Source: 0-14-0-80-60-11 sp049322355 (GTDB lineage Bacteria; Desulfobacterota; Desulfobaccia; Desulfobaccales; 0-14-0-80-60-11). Taken from it: DNA of 64,000 nt. This document shows positions 40,561 to 48,614 of the stretch, one piece after another; the first letter of the stretch is position 1, and each line of letters starts with the position of its first letter. The stretch lies in assembly GCA_049322355.1 (NCBI GenBank), contig JBMORG010000011.1, positions 1-64,000 of the forward strand. The letters run 5' to 3'. A model generated the notes under the pieces. The model ran no database searches, was not told the DNA's origin, and saw nothing but the letters and a program-made list of their open reading frames with translations. Both the position numbers and the translations under genes were made by a program.

Positions 40561-42732
40561 CTACTCATAACGCAGCGCGATGATCGGGTCCAGATGCGCG
40601 GCTTTCCACGCCGGGTAAAACCCGAAAACAATCCCCACGGTCACCGAAACCGCAAAGGCCGCAACGATGGCTTCCAGGGACAATGCGGTGGGCCAGTTCA
40701 GCAGAACCCGGACTAAATAGGAGATGCCCCGGCCCGCCAGGATGCCCACCGCGCCGCCGCAGAAGCAGAGAATCACGGATTCCGCCAGAAATTGCTGGAG
40801 TATATCCCGGGCCCAGGCCCCCACAGCCATGCGCAAACCGATCTCCCGGGTCCGCTCCGTTACCGACACCAACATGATATTCATGATGCCGACGCCGCCC
40901 ACCAGCAGCGAGATCAAGGCCACTGCCAGCAGGAGCCTGGTCATCAAGCCGCTGGTGGAGGACAGGGCCTGGGTCATTTCGGTGAGGTCCCGAATGTTGA
41001 AGTCATCGGGGGCGCCCGGGCGAATCCGATGGCGCTCCCGCAACAATTGCGTAATTTGTTTGATGGCCACAGGGATTTCCTTGGTGCTGCGGGCCGCGGT
41101 CACAATCTCATCCACGTTGATAAACCGTACCGGCAGCGGGGTATCCGCGGCCTGGGTTGCCGACTGTTCCGGATAAAGCTTGTTTTGGCTGCTGGGATAT
41201 AACTGATTGAGGGTGTTCACCGTCTGGGAGGTGGCGCTGCTGGAGGCGGAGGACCCGGAGCTGGTCGTGGCGCTCTGATTCGCGGTGGTGGCGGAAGCGC
41301 CCACCACCCGAAACTTGATAGTGGTCCAGGGTGCCACCAGCACATCATCCTGATCCATCCCCATCATGTTGGCACCTTTGGCCCGGAGAACCCCGATCAC
41401 TTTGAAAGGAACGTTTTTAATCCGAACCTCTTTACCCAAGGGGGATTCGCCCTGAAAGAGCTCCCGCACCAGCGTCTGGCCCAGCAGACATACTTTGCTG
41501 GCATTGCGGACTTCACGGTCCGTGATCGGTTCACCTTCGGCCAAAGGCCATTCCCGAACTTCCAGAAAGGCGGGCGTAGTGCCGTAAATAAAGGTCGGCA
41601 CCCAGTTGCGGTTGCCATAAATCACCTGGGTCCGGGCCCGGACTATGGGTGCCGCCGCTCTTACTGCGGAGCACTCTTCCAGGATAGCCTCACTATCCTG
41701 GGGGGTAAGAGTCATCATGCTGCCGGCCCCGAAACTCACGCCGCCGCTGGAGGCCGTGCCTGCCCGGACCATCAGGATATTGGCTCCCATACTGGAGATG
41801 GTCTGTTGAATGGCGATGGAGGAGCCGCGCCCGATTTCCATCATGGCAATGACCGCAGCTACCCCAATGATAATTCCCAGGGTGGTGAGGGCGGCCCGCA
41901 TGACATTGTGGCGCAGGCCGTTCAGCGCGGTTCGCACCATCCACTGGAGCCGCACCCAGGCCCATCCCGAACGCAAAGTTGCAGCCTCGGAAGCCGGGGG
42001 CGGAGAGGAGTTTTCCGGAATTGCTTCGGGTAACCGAGGTTCTTCGGCTTCCACCACACCATCAAAAATCTGGATGATCCGGTCAGCATATCGGGCCACA
42101 TTGGCGTCGTGGGTTACCAGGATAATGGTGACCCCTTCTGCTTCATTGAGTTGCCGGAACAATTCCAGGACTTCTTCGCTGGTTTGGGAATCCAGGTTGC
42201 CGGTGGGTTCGTCAGCGAACAGAAGGTGGGGACGGTTAATCAGGGCCCGGGCAATGGCCACCCGCTGTTGCTGCCCGCCGGAGAGTTGGGAAGGTTCGTG
42301 ATTCCGGCGCTCCCAGAGGCCTACCCGCCGGAGCAAGTCTTCGGCCCGCTGGCGGGCCTCCCGATCGGATAAGTGCTCCGCGGTATAGGATAAGGGCATA
42401 ATCACGTTTTCCAGGGCAGAGGTGCGGGGCAACAGGTTGAAGTTTTGAAACACGAACCCGATTTTTTGATTCCGGAGTTGGGCCCAGTCATCGGCGGACA
42501 TGGCCGTAACATCCTGGCCGTCCAGCCAGTATTCCCCGGAAGAGGGCCGGTCCAGACACCCCAATATATTCATCAGGGTGGTCTTGCCGGACCCTGACGT
42601 CCCCATAAGGGCGACGAACTCGCCTTGGGCAATGGTCAGCGAGATGCCTTTCAGCACCGGGACGTCGATCACTCCCAGGTGATAGGTCTTATAAAGGTCT
42701 CGCAGTTTGATAAATTCCATGGAAGTTCTCAT
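40561..42732 (-). CDS. macB: MacB-type ABC transporter (ATPase-permease)
   Basis: Exports substrates from the periplasm through a TolC-type channel. The N-terminal ATPase has Walker A GTSGSGKTT, signature LSGGQQQRVAIARAL and Walker B LLFADEPTGNLD. The first membrane helix follows near residue 290 (ALTTLGIIIGVAAVIAMMEIGRG), then a periplasmic domain, then three C-terminal helices. The periplasmic part holds a Ser/Thr/Ala-rich low-complexity insert at roughly residues 475-530. Start choice between ATG 42732 and 42720 is unclear. The substrate is unknown (macrolides, peptides and siderophores are known for the family). Confidence 0.93.
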   Translation of the reverse strand: MRTSMEFIKLRDLYKTYHLGVIDVPVLKGISLTIAQGEFVALMGTSGSGKTTLMNILGCLDRPSSGEYWLDGQDVTAMSADDWAQLRNQKIGFVFQNFNLLPRTSALENVIMPLSYTAEHLSDREARQRAEDLLRRVGLWERRNHEPSQLSGGQQQRVAIARALINRPHLLFADEPTGNLDSQTSEEVLELFRQLNEAEGVTIILVTHDANVARYADRIIQIFDGVVEAEEPRLPEAIPENSSPPPASEAATLRSGWAWVRLQWMVRTALNGLRHNVMRAALTTLGIIIGVAAVIAMMEIGRGSSIAIQQTISSMGANILMVRAGTASSGGVSFGAGSMMTLTPQDSEAILEECSAVRAAAPIVRARTQVIYGNRNWVPTFIYGTTPAFLEVREWPLAEGEPITDREVRNASKVCLLGQTLVRELFQGESPLGKEVRIKNVPFKVIGVLRAKGANMMGMDQDDVLVAPWTTIKFRVVGASATTANQSATTSSGSSASSSATSQTVNTLNQLYPSSQNKLYPEQSATQAADTPLPVRFINVDEIVTAARSTKEIPVAIKQITQLLRERHRIRPGAPDDFNIRDLTEMTQALSSTSGLMTRLLLAVALISLLVGGVGIMNIMLVSVTERTREIGLRMAVGAWARDILQQFLAESVILCFCGGAVGILAGRGISYLVRVLLNWPTALSLEAIVAAFAVSVTVGIVFGFYPAWKAAHLDPIIALRYE

Positions 42733-42740
42733 GCCTCAAG

Positions 42741-42818
42741 CCCCCTTTGGAAAAGGGGGTTTCGAGGGATTTCAGAGAGTTATATAATCCCCCCTTACCC
42801 CCCTTTAAAAAAGGGGGG
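42741..42818. repeat. Two C-run/G-run palindromes between macA and macB
   Basis: CCCCCTTT-GG-AAAAGGGGG (42741-42759) and CCCCCCTTTAAAAAAGGGGGG (42798-42818), separated by TATATAATCC. This kind of AATCCCCCC palindrome is widely dispersed in bacterial genomes. Here it sits inside an operon. Confidence 0.7.
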
Positions 42819-42867
42819 AATAAAAACGACTTAGAAGTGGTTTTTCAACAACCTACTCATTCTTTTA

Positions 42868-42895
42868 ACCGAAAACCGAAAACTGAAGACCGAAA
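42868..42895. repeat. Degenerate 7-bp tandem array (4 units)
   Basis: Units ACCGAAA, ACCGAAA, ACTGAAG, ACCGAAA. It lies 6 nt beyond the macA stop codon, on the macB side. Confidence 0.75.
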
Positions 42896-42901
42896 ACAGT
42901 G

Positions 42902-44257
42902 TTATCTGCCAGTGGCGGGCTTTCGGAAAAGTTGCGGTGTAAAGGGGCTGCCGCCGGGTCCGCCCTGGCCGGCCATTTTTTCAGTTGTGCCCACTACCAC
43001 GATTGTCCCTTCCTTAATCTCGGGGCTAATCACCTCTGTCAGAGAGCCGTCGCTCAGCCCCACTTCAACTTTTACCGGGCGCACCATAGAGCCCTTCGGT
43101 AACCAAACGGTCCCGCTGGCTTGTTCCTGATTGCCGGACTCAGCCGGGGGCTGGCCCCGAGATGCCGCCCCGGTCCCCCTTCCCGTCTTTTTATTGGATT
43201 GAAACTCCGGGGCGATTTGGTCCGCCAAGGGCACCCAGCGCAGAGCCGCGTTGGGGACCAAAAGGACATCGCGGCGTTCGCCAATAATGAACTTGACGTT
43301 AGCCGTCAGATAAGGCAAAAGTTTGCCGCTGGAATTATCGGTGTTCACTTCCACCGTGTAAGTGACCACATTTTGTGTCATGGTGGCGTTAAGCCTTACC
43401 TTTCCCACCTCTCCCTGAAATATTTCGCCAGGGTGGGCATCCACGGTGAAGGTGACGGGTTGGCCTGGATGGATATGGCCAATGTCGGCTTCATTTACGG
43501 CGACCCACACCTGCAGACGGTTCAAATCTTTGGCGATTAGAAAGAGGCTGGGAGCATTGAGGCTGGCCACCACCGTCTGGCCGATATTGACCCGCCGGTC
43601 GATGATGACGCCCTTGACCGGAGAAACGATGGTACAGTAACTTAGGTTTTGCTGGGCCCGTTTTAACGCAGCCTCAGACTGCTTAACAGTTTTTTGGGCC
43701 TGGGCGATGGCGGCCTTTCCCACCTCCAGGTTGGCCTTGGCAGTCTCATAGGCCGACAGGGCCGCGTCGTAATCGGCCTGGGACAAGGCATCGGATGGAC
43801 CTAACTTCTGAGCTCTGGCCCAGTCTCGCTGGGCCTGGAAGAGTTTGGCCTTGAGTTGGCCCAGGTCCGCCTCAGCCCGCTGCAATGCGGCTTTGGATTG
43901 TCCCAATTGCGCCTGAGCCGCGGCGGCGTCGGCGGCGTACAGGGCGTCGTCGATCCGGGCCAGTACCGTATTTTCATCGATGACCGAGCCATAGTCCACC
44001 GTTTTGCCGTTCTTGTCCTTCCCAAAAGCCACGATCTTGCCGGCTACCTGGGCCCCGACATCGATGACTTCTTCCGGTTCCACCGTTCCGGTGGCGCTGA
44101 TGGTGGCCAATAGGTCCCCCTTTTTTACCGGGACCGTGCGGAAAACTTCCTGGTTGTTGCTGCGGCTCAGAAAGCCCATAAGCACCAGGAACACCACCAG
44201 AACCGCACCGGCGGTTATCACGATGCGCTTGTCGAAAAGCTTTATCCTCAGGTTCAT
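42902..44257 (-). CDS. macA: MacA-type periplasmic adaptor (membrane fusion protein)
   Basis: 451 aa. N-terminal membrane anchor at about residues 10-28, then TVPVKKGDLLATISATGTVEPEEVIDVGAQVAGKI (lipoyl domain), a long coiled-coil hairpin (AAAQAQLGQSKAALQRAEADLGQLKAKLFQ and onward), then the second lipoyl half with VKGVIIDRRVNIGQTVV and a beta-barrel. This matches MacA. It is the first gene of the three-gene efflux operon. The C-terminal tail is Gly/Pro-rich. Confidence 0.94.
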   Translation of the reverse strand: MNLRIKLFDKRIVITAGAVLVVFLVLMGFLSRSNNQEVFRTVPVKKGDLLATISATGTVEPEEVIDVGAQVAGKIVAFGKDKNGKTVDYGSVIDENTVLARIDDALYAADAAAAQAQLGQSKAALQRAEADLGQLKAKLFQAQRDWARAQKLGPSDALSQADYDAALSAYETAKANLEVGKAAIAQAQKTVKQSEAALKRAQQNLSYCTIVSPVKGVIIDRRVNIGQTVVASLNAPSLFLIAKDLNRLQVWVAVNEADIGHIHPGQPVTFTVDAHPGEIFQGEVGKVRLNATMTQNVVTYTVEVNTDNSSGKLLPYLTANVKFIIGERRDVLLVPNAALRWVPLADQIAPEFQSNKKTGRGTGAASRGQPPAESGNQEQASGTVWLPKGSMVRPVKVEVGLSDGSLTEVISPEIKEGTIVVVGTTEKMAGQGGPGGSPFTPQLFRKPATGR

Positions 44258-44845
44258 TGCATTTCAGTTAGTTTTTACGGCCCCGGTCACTGGAAACTCA
44301 CTAAATGAGCCTCCCCTGCGATGACCAGGCCATTGAGGTTAATAGCATTATGCAGAAAGTTCCACACCCATCAACCTTGTGGCCCACTGGAGTTACTATT
44401 ATATTAACCGATTTCTTGAAAAAATCCGGCGCAATAATAATTCAGCTCGTCGAACTCATCTGTCCTAAACTCGATTCAGGGTCTGGGGAGATTGCACTTG
44501 GAGGTACATACGCCAACGTTAATTTGATGCAGAGCCCATCGTTGTATGCCATAAAAAAAATTGGGTCCGGGAAAATCTCTAACTGGCTTGCAAAACGGGA
44601 GAATTTTTTTCTGAAGAATTGCACGCGCGGTAATTATTAATATTTTAGCCAATTTAATAGTAATTAAATTTAACTCGAATATCCTTTACAAAGATCAAAA
44701 ATATTGTCAATATGGTCACAGCTGGATTCCCAGGTGAAGTGATCCACGGAAATCTCCCGGTCCACGTCATTGGAGACAACAAGGATAGTGAGGTCGGGCC
44801 TGGTTTTAAGGTCTCCGGGTGAAGGGGGTGGTTTACCAGGGAAAT
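44258..44845. other. 588-bp gap without a convincing gene
   Basis: AT-rich stretch upstream of both macA and the sensor gene. A minus-strand frame ending at TAA (44670-44672) encodes about 55 residues that look protein-like (TILVVSNDVDREISVDHF, then CDHIDNIFDLCKGYSS) but has no start before it meets the sensor gene, so it may be the tail of a lost gene. The plus-strand 111-aa frame at 44305-44640 looks non-coding. Confidence 0.4.
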
Positions 44846-46834
44846 ATGAACGAGTCGCTTCGGACTCCCGGCCTCCTGGTGTCCTTCCTCTTCTGGGGCC
44901 TGTTACTTCTGGGGCTATTTCTGACCAGCCGCTACAGCTACCTGTTATTCCACAGTATCGCCGGGTTCTTTAGCGTCATCATCGCTACCGGCGTCTTTGC
45001 CATCGCCTGGAATTCCCGGCGCTTCCAGGAAAATAATTACCTGCTCTTCCTGGGGATCGCCTATCTGTTCGTGGGCGCCCTGGACTTGCTTTACACCCTG
45101 GCTTTCCAGGGTTTGGAATTCTTTCCCGGCTTCAGCCAACAACTGCCCACCCATCTGTGGTTTGCAGCCCGAACCCTGGAAAGCATCTCCCTGTTTTTGG
45201 CCCCCCAGTTCATCGGGCGCCGTCTGCGACCTTATGCAGTTTTCAGCGGTTATCTCCTGGTTTTTACCGCCATCATCCTGGTTATCTTCATCTGGCGCCT
45301 GTTACCCCTTCCCCTGGCGGCTTCAGGGCCTGAATTGATTGCACTCAAAAAGACCGGCAAGTATGTCAACAGCATCGTCCTGGTAGGGGCCATGGCCTTG
45401 CTGTGGCGCCAACGGGAGGAGTTCGACCCTGGCGTACTAGGCATGTTGCTGGGGGCCATCGTCGCTGCCATCGGCTCTGAGGCCGCCCTTACTTTTTTGG
45501 CAAAGACATCGCCCCAAGCCGGCCTGCTGGGACATGTGCTCAAGGTTGTTTCCTTCTACCTGATTTACCGGGCGCTGATCGCCACGGAGATTATCAAGCC
45601 GTATCGGCGGTTGTTCAACAACCTGAGACATAGTGGAGAGGTCTTACGGCAAGAAAAAGATTTTGCCGACCGCCTGATGGAAATGGCCCAGGTGATTGTG
45701 CTGGTCCTGGACCGCGAAGGCCGCATCCTCCGCCTTAACCGGATGTGCGAGGCCATTACCGGTTACGCCTTGGCGGACGTGAAGAACCGTCCTTTCTGGG
45801 AGGTATTCCCGGCTCCGGAAGAGATGGAGGAGGTTCAGGAGGCGTTCTTTGACCTCCTCGCAGGGGATTTCTACCAGTCCTGGCAAATAGATTGGGTAGC
45901 CCGGGACGGCACCCGCCGCCTGATTGCCTGGGCCAACACCGCCTTTCCCAGGGACGACGGCGCGGTGGACTATGTGATCGGCACTGGCATCGACATAACC
46001 GAGCAAAGAGAGTTCGAAAAACGCCTTCACCGGCTTAATGGCAAATTGGAGAAGCAGATTCAGGGAGAGCCCCAGCTTTTCCGGCAATTCCAGGTCACGC
46101 ACCAGGGTCCGGATGAAGGAACCGTTCCCGCCCCGTCTGATTTTCTCGGAGTGTCGGTCCGATGGCTTCGGGGCTACTGCCGGGCCCTGAAGGAACACAG
46201 CGCCCGGCGCCTGGATGTGAAAGGGCAGGTTTATCTCCGGCAGATGCAAGGAACGATTCGGCAGATGGAGGAGCACCTGGAGGCCGTGCAGGAAGGCTAT
46301 CGGGTCGCCCGGACTGAAATGCTTTGGGAAGAGATTGATTTGAGCTTTCAAGCCAGGTTAATCGCCGAAGATTTGAAGCGAACCGGGCCGGAACGCCGGG
46401 TGGAGTTTATCATCGAGCCAGGCCTGACCGCCATGGGGGACCCCATCAGGCTCCGGGCGGTTATAAAGAACTTGCTGGGCAATGCCTGGAAATTTACCCG
46501 AGAGGTGCCCCGGGTCCGGATTGAGTTCGGAGTCCGGCCCGGCAATAATTCCCATCAACAGTTCTATATCCGGGACAACCGCACCGATTTTGGTAAAAAT
46601 TACAGCAATAAACTGTTTCGGTATTTTCAAAGTTTCCATATCGCCAGGGACTTCTCCGGCTCTGACATAAGCCTGGCTACGGTTCGGAGCCTTATTTTGC
46701 AACACGGCGGCAGGATTTGGGGCGAAGGGAGGGTGGGAGAGGGGGTGACGTTCTATTTCACTTTATCCAAATCCCCTGCCGAACCGGCCCGGAAAATTAA
46801 CCAAAGAGAATCACAAACTTTTAGAGCCGGTTAG
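44846..46834 (+). CDS. MASE3-PAS sensor protein with degenerate histidine-kinase core
   Basis: 662 aa from ATG 44846 (an upstream GTG at 44819 is less likely). About seven membrane helices in residues 10-250 with the MASE3 pattern (FLGIAYLFVGALDLLYTLAF, then LPTHLWFAARTLESISLFLAP). A PAS domain follows near 280-395 (VIVLVLDREGRILRLNRMCEAITGY). The kinase part is eroded: the SHDLR-type phospho-acceptor is missing (FLGVSVRWLRGYCRALKEHS). The N box is recognisable (LRAVIKNLLGNAWKFT), but the G1 and G2 boxes are altered (IRDNRTDFG, SGSDISLATVRSL). It probably senses a membrane signal without normal autophosphorylation. No response regulator is adjacent. Confidence 0.8.
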   Translation: MNESLRTPGLLVSFLFWGLLLLGLFLTSRYSYLLFHSIAGFFSVIIATGVFAIAWNSRRFQENNYLLFLGIAYLFVGALDLLYTLAFQGLEFFPGFSQQLPTHLWFAARTLESISLFLAPQFIGRRLRPYAVFSGYLLVFTAIILVIFIWRLLPLPLAASGPELIALKKTGKYVNSIVLVGAMALLWRQREEFDPGVLGMLLGAIVAAIGSEAALTFLAKTSPQAGLLGHVLKVVSFYLIYRALIATEIIKPYRRLFNNLRHSGEVLRQEKDFADRLMEMAQVIVLVLDREGRILRLNRMCEAITGYALADVKNRPFWEVFPAPEEMEEVQEAFFDLLAGDFYQSWQIDWVARDGTRRLIAWANTAFPRDDGAVDYVIGTGIDITEQREFEKRLHRLNGKLEKQIQGEPQLFRQFQVTHQGPDEGTVPAPSDFLGVSVRWLRGYCRALKEHSARRLDVKGQVYLRQMQGTIRQMEEHLEAVQEGYRVARTEMLWEEIDLSFQARLIAEDLKRTGPERRVEFIIEPGLTAMGDPIRLRAVIKNLLGNAWKFTREVPRVRIEFGVRPGNNSHQQFYIRDNRTDFGKNYSNKLFRYFQSFHIARDFSGSDISLATVRSLILQHGGRIWGEGRVGEGVTFYFTLSKSPAEPARKINQRESQTFRAG

Positions 46835-46846
46835 GGTGATCCGCAG

Positions 46847-48265
46847 TCATCCCCGTTCGATTTCCGGCAGTGCGCTGGCCTCTGAGATCGATGAATCGAG
46901 TTGGTCCAACTGCCGGGGCTGACTATCAGCGGCCTTGATTTCAGGCAAGGGTTCGGAAGATCCCCGTAATTCTTGAAAACGCCGGGCTTCGGGGAGAATG
47001 CGGCTCTCGAAGGAGCCTACGGCGTCGTTGTATTTATCCACCGCAGTCTTCAGGCCCTTACCGATGCCGCCAAAGTGCGAGGCGAATTTATAGAGACGGT
47101 GAGACAATTCTTGTCCGCAAGCCAAAATTTTCTTGGCGTTTTCATCAATGAGATATTGCTGCCAGCCGGTGGCCACGGTTTTGAGCAAGGCAAAAAGAAT
47201 TGTGGGGGTGGCCAGGGTAATCTGTTTATCAAAGGCATATTCCAGCAGATGGCTGTCCGAATCCAGAGCGCCGATCAAACAGGCATCGCTGGGGAGATAC
47301 ATAACCACAAATTGCGAACCCTCCGGTAAATGGCGGGCGTATTCCTTGCTGCGGAGATTATCCACGTGCTGCCTGACCCGCCGGGCATGCTCTTCCAGCT
47401 TTTTGCGGCGGGACTCTTCGTTGGTGAGATCTTGCGCCTCCAGATAATGGGTCATGGGCGCCTTGGCGTCCACCACGATGCAGCCGTTCCGGGGAAGCCG
47501 AATCACCATATCGGGACGGACCTCTCCCACCCCCACCTGCAAGTTGAAATCCACCCGGTCTTTCATGCCGGCCAGTTCGGCCAGGCGCTGCAGTTGGAAC
47601 TCCGCCCACCGGCCCCGCTGCTGGGCTCCGGCTCGCAAAGCCTGGCTGAGCTTGCTGGTCTCCCTTTGCAGTTCCTGGTTTAACTGATTGAGTTGAGTCA
47701 AGTTAGCTTTTAAGTCGGAATAAGCCCCTTCACGTTTGCCCTCCAGTTCCCGGACGTGTTGACTCATAACTTGCAACGCCTGATCCAGTGGCTGAACCAG
47801 ATTTTGGATTTCGGCCTTGTGGGTCTGCCAGCCGCCGGTCATCTGGTTATAAAAATTTTGCACCGCATCCCTGGTCCGACTGAGAAAGGCCTCTGAATTG
47901 GAGGTGAGCGCCTGAGCCGCCAGGGCTTGGAAGGCCTCCCGCATGTTCTCCTGGGCCCGAGACAGCCAGGTTTCTTTCTCCGCAGCAGCAGAAAGCGTAG
48001 TCTCCAGGGCCGAGAGTTTGGCAACAAGTTGGACTTTTTCATCCTGGAGGGTTTTATTCTCTTCCTCCAGTTGAGGCAGGCGCTCGATTTCTGCATCCAG
48101 TCTCTCTTTGGCCAAGAGTGCGTCCTGCAACATCTGGGCGGATTCAGCCTGCCGGCTTTCCTGGGCTTTGAGCCTGGTCCGCAGGAACAGCCACATGATG
48201 GGAAGCCCCAGCAGCACCCCCAAAGCGAAGGCCCCGCCGAGGGCCAGATAAAGGTTGGCGATCAT
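46847..48265 (-). CDS. rmuC: DNA recombination protein RmuC
   Basis: 472 aa. N-terminal membrane helix (about residues 5-27), then a long coiled coil to about residue 215, then the nuclease-like RmuC core (LQVGVGEVRPDMVIRLPRNGCIVVDAKAPMTHYLEA and FVVMYLPSDACLIGAL). RmuC limits inversions and other rearrangements at repeats; this genome segment is rich in inverted repeats. It converges on the sensor gene with 12 bp between them. Confidence 0.92.
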   Translation of the reverse strand: MIANLYLALGGAFALGVLLGLPIMWLFLRTRLKAQESRQAESAQMLQDALLAKERLDAEIERLPQLEEENKTLQDEKVQLVAKLSALETTLSAAAEKETWLSRAQENMREAFQALAAQALTSNSEAFLSRTRDAVQNFYNQMTGGWQTHKAEIQNLVQPLDQALQVMSQHVRELEGKREGAYSDLKANLTQLNQLNQELQRETSKLSQALRAGAQQRGRWAEFQLQRLAELAGMKDRVDFNLQVGVGEVRPDMVIRLPRNGCIVVDAKAPMTHYLEAQDLTNEESRRKKLEEHARRVRQHVDNLRSKEYARHLPEGSQFVVMYLPSDACLIGALDSDSHLLEYAFDKQITLATPTILFALLKTVATGWQQYLIDENAKKILACGQELSHRLYKFASHFGGIGKGLKTAVDKYNDAVGSFESRILPEARRFQELRGSSEPLPEIKAADSQPRQLDQLDSSISEASALPEIERG

Positions 48266-48614
48266 GGTTTAGTCCTTGCGCTTAATCAGAGAACTGGAAA
48301 TATTTAACCAGCCTCGGGCTATCTTCAAATAATCATACCAGTTTTTCAGCCGGATTTCTTCAAGATGCATTCTTGGGCAGATTATTTTGAGTCAGACTCA
48401 CCATCCCGGTAAAGATAATGAACCGAGTACCACCGAGGCTGCAGGCGCACTGCCTTTTCTAACGCTGCTGAATATCAGCAAATTAGAGTTTTTCAACGAT
48501 AAAATGGTTTCCGAAAATGCAAAAGGCCCTGGCGCAGACTTCAAGGAATCATTAAAATGAAGCACATCAGTCAGTCAATATGAGGTTCTGCTGAACGCTG
48601 AGAGCTTTTTGGCG
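48266..48614. other. 349-bp divergent promoter region between rmuC and malQ
   Basis: No gene, palindrome or consensus promoter stood out. A GATAAT-like sequence at 48414-48419 has no well-spaced -35 box. Confidence 0.4.

Noticed and set aside
44305..44640. 111-aa plus-strand frame upstream of the sensor gene
   Set aside because: No ribosome binding site, no recognisable protein features, and an AT-rich non-coding appearance.
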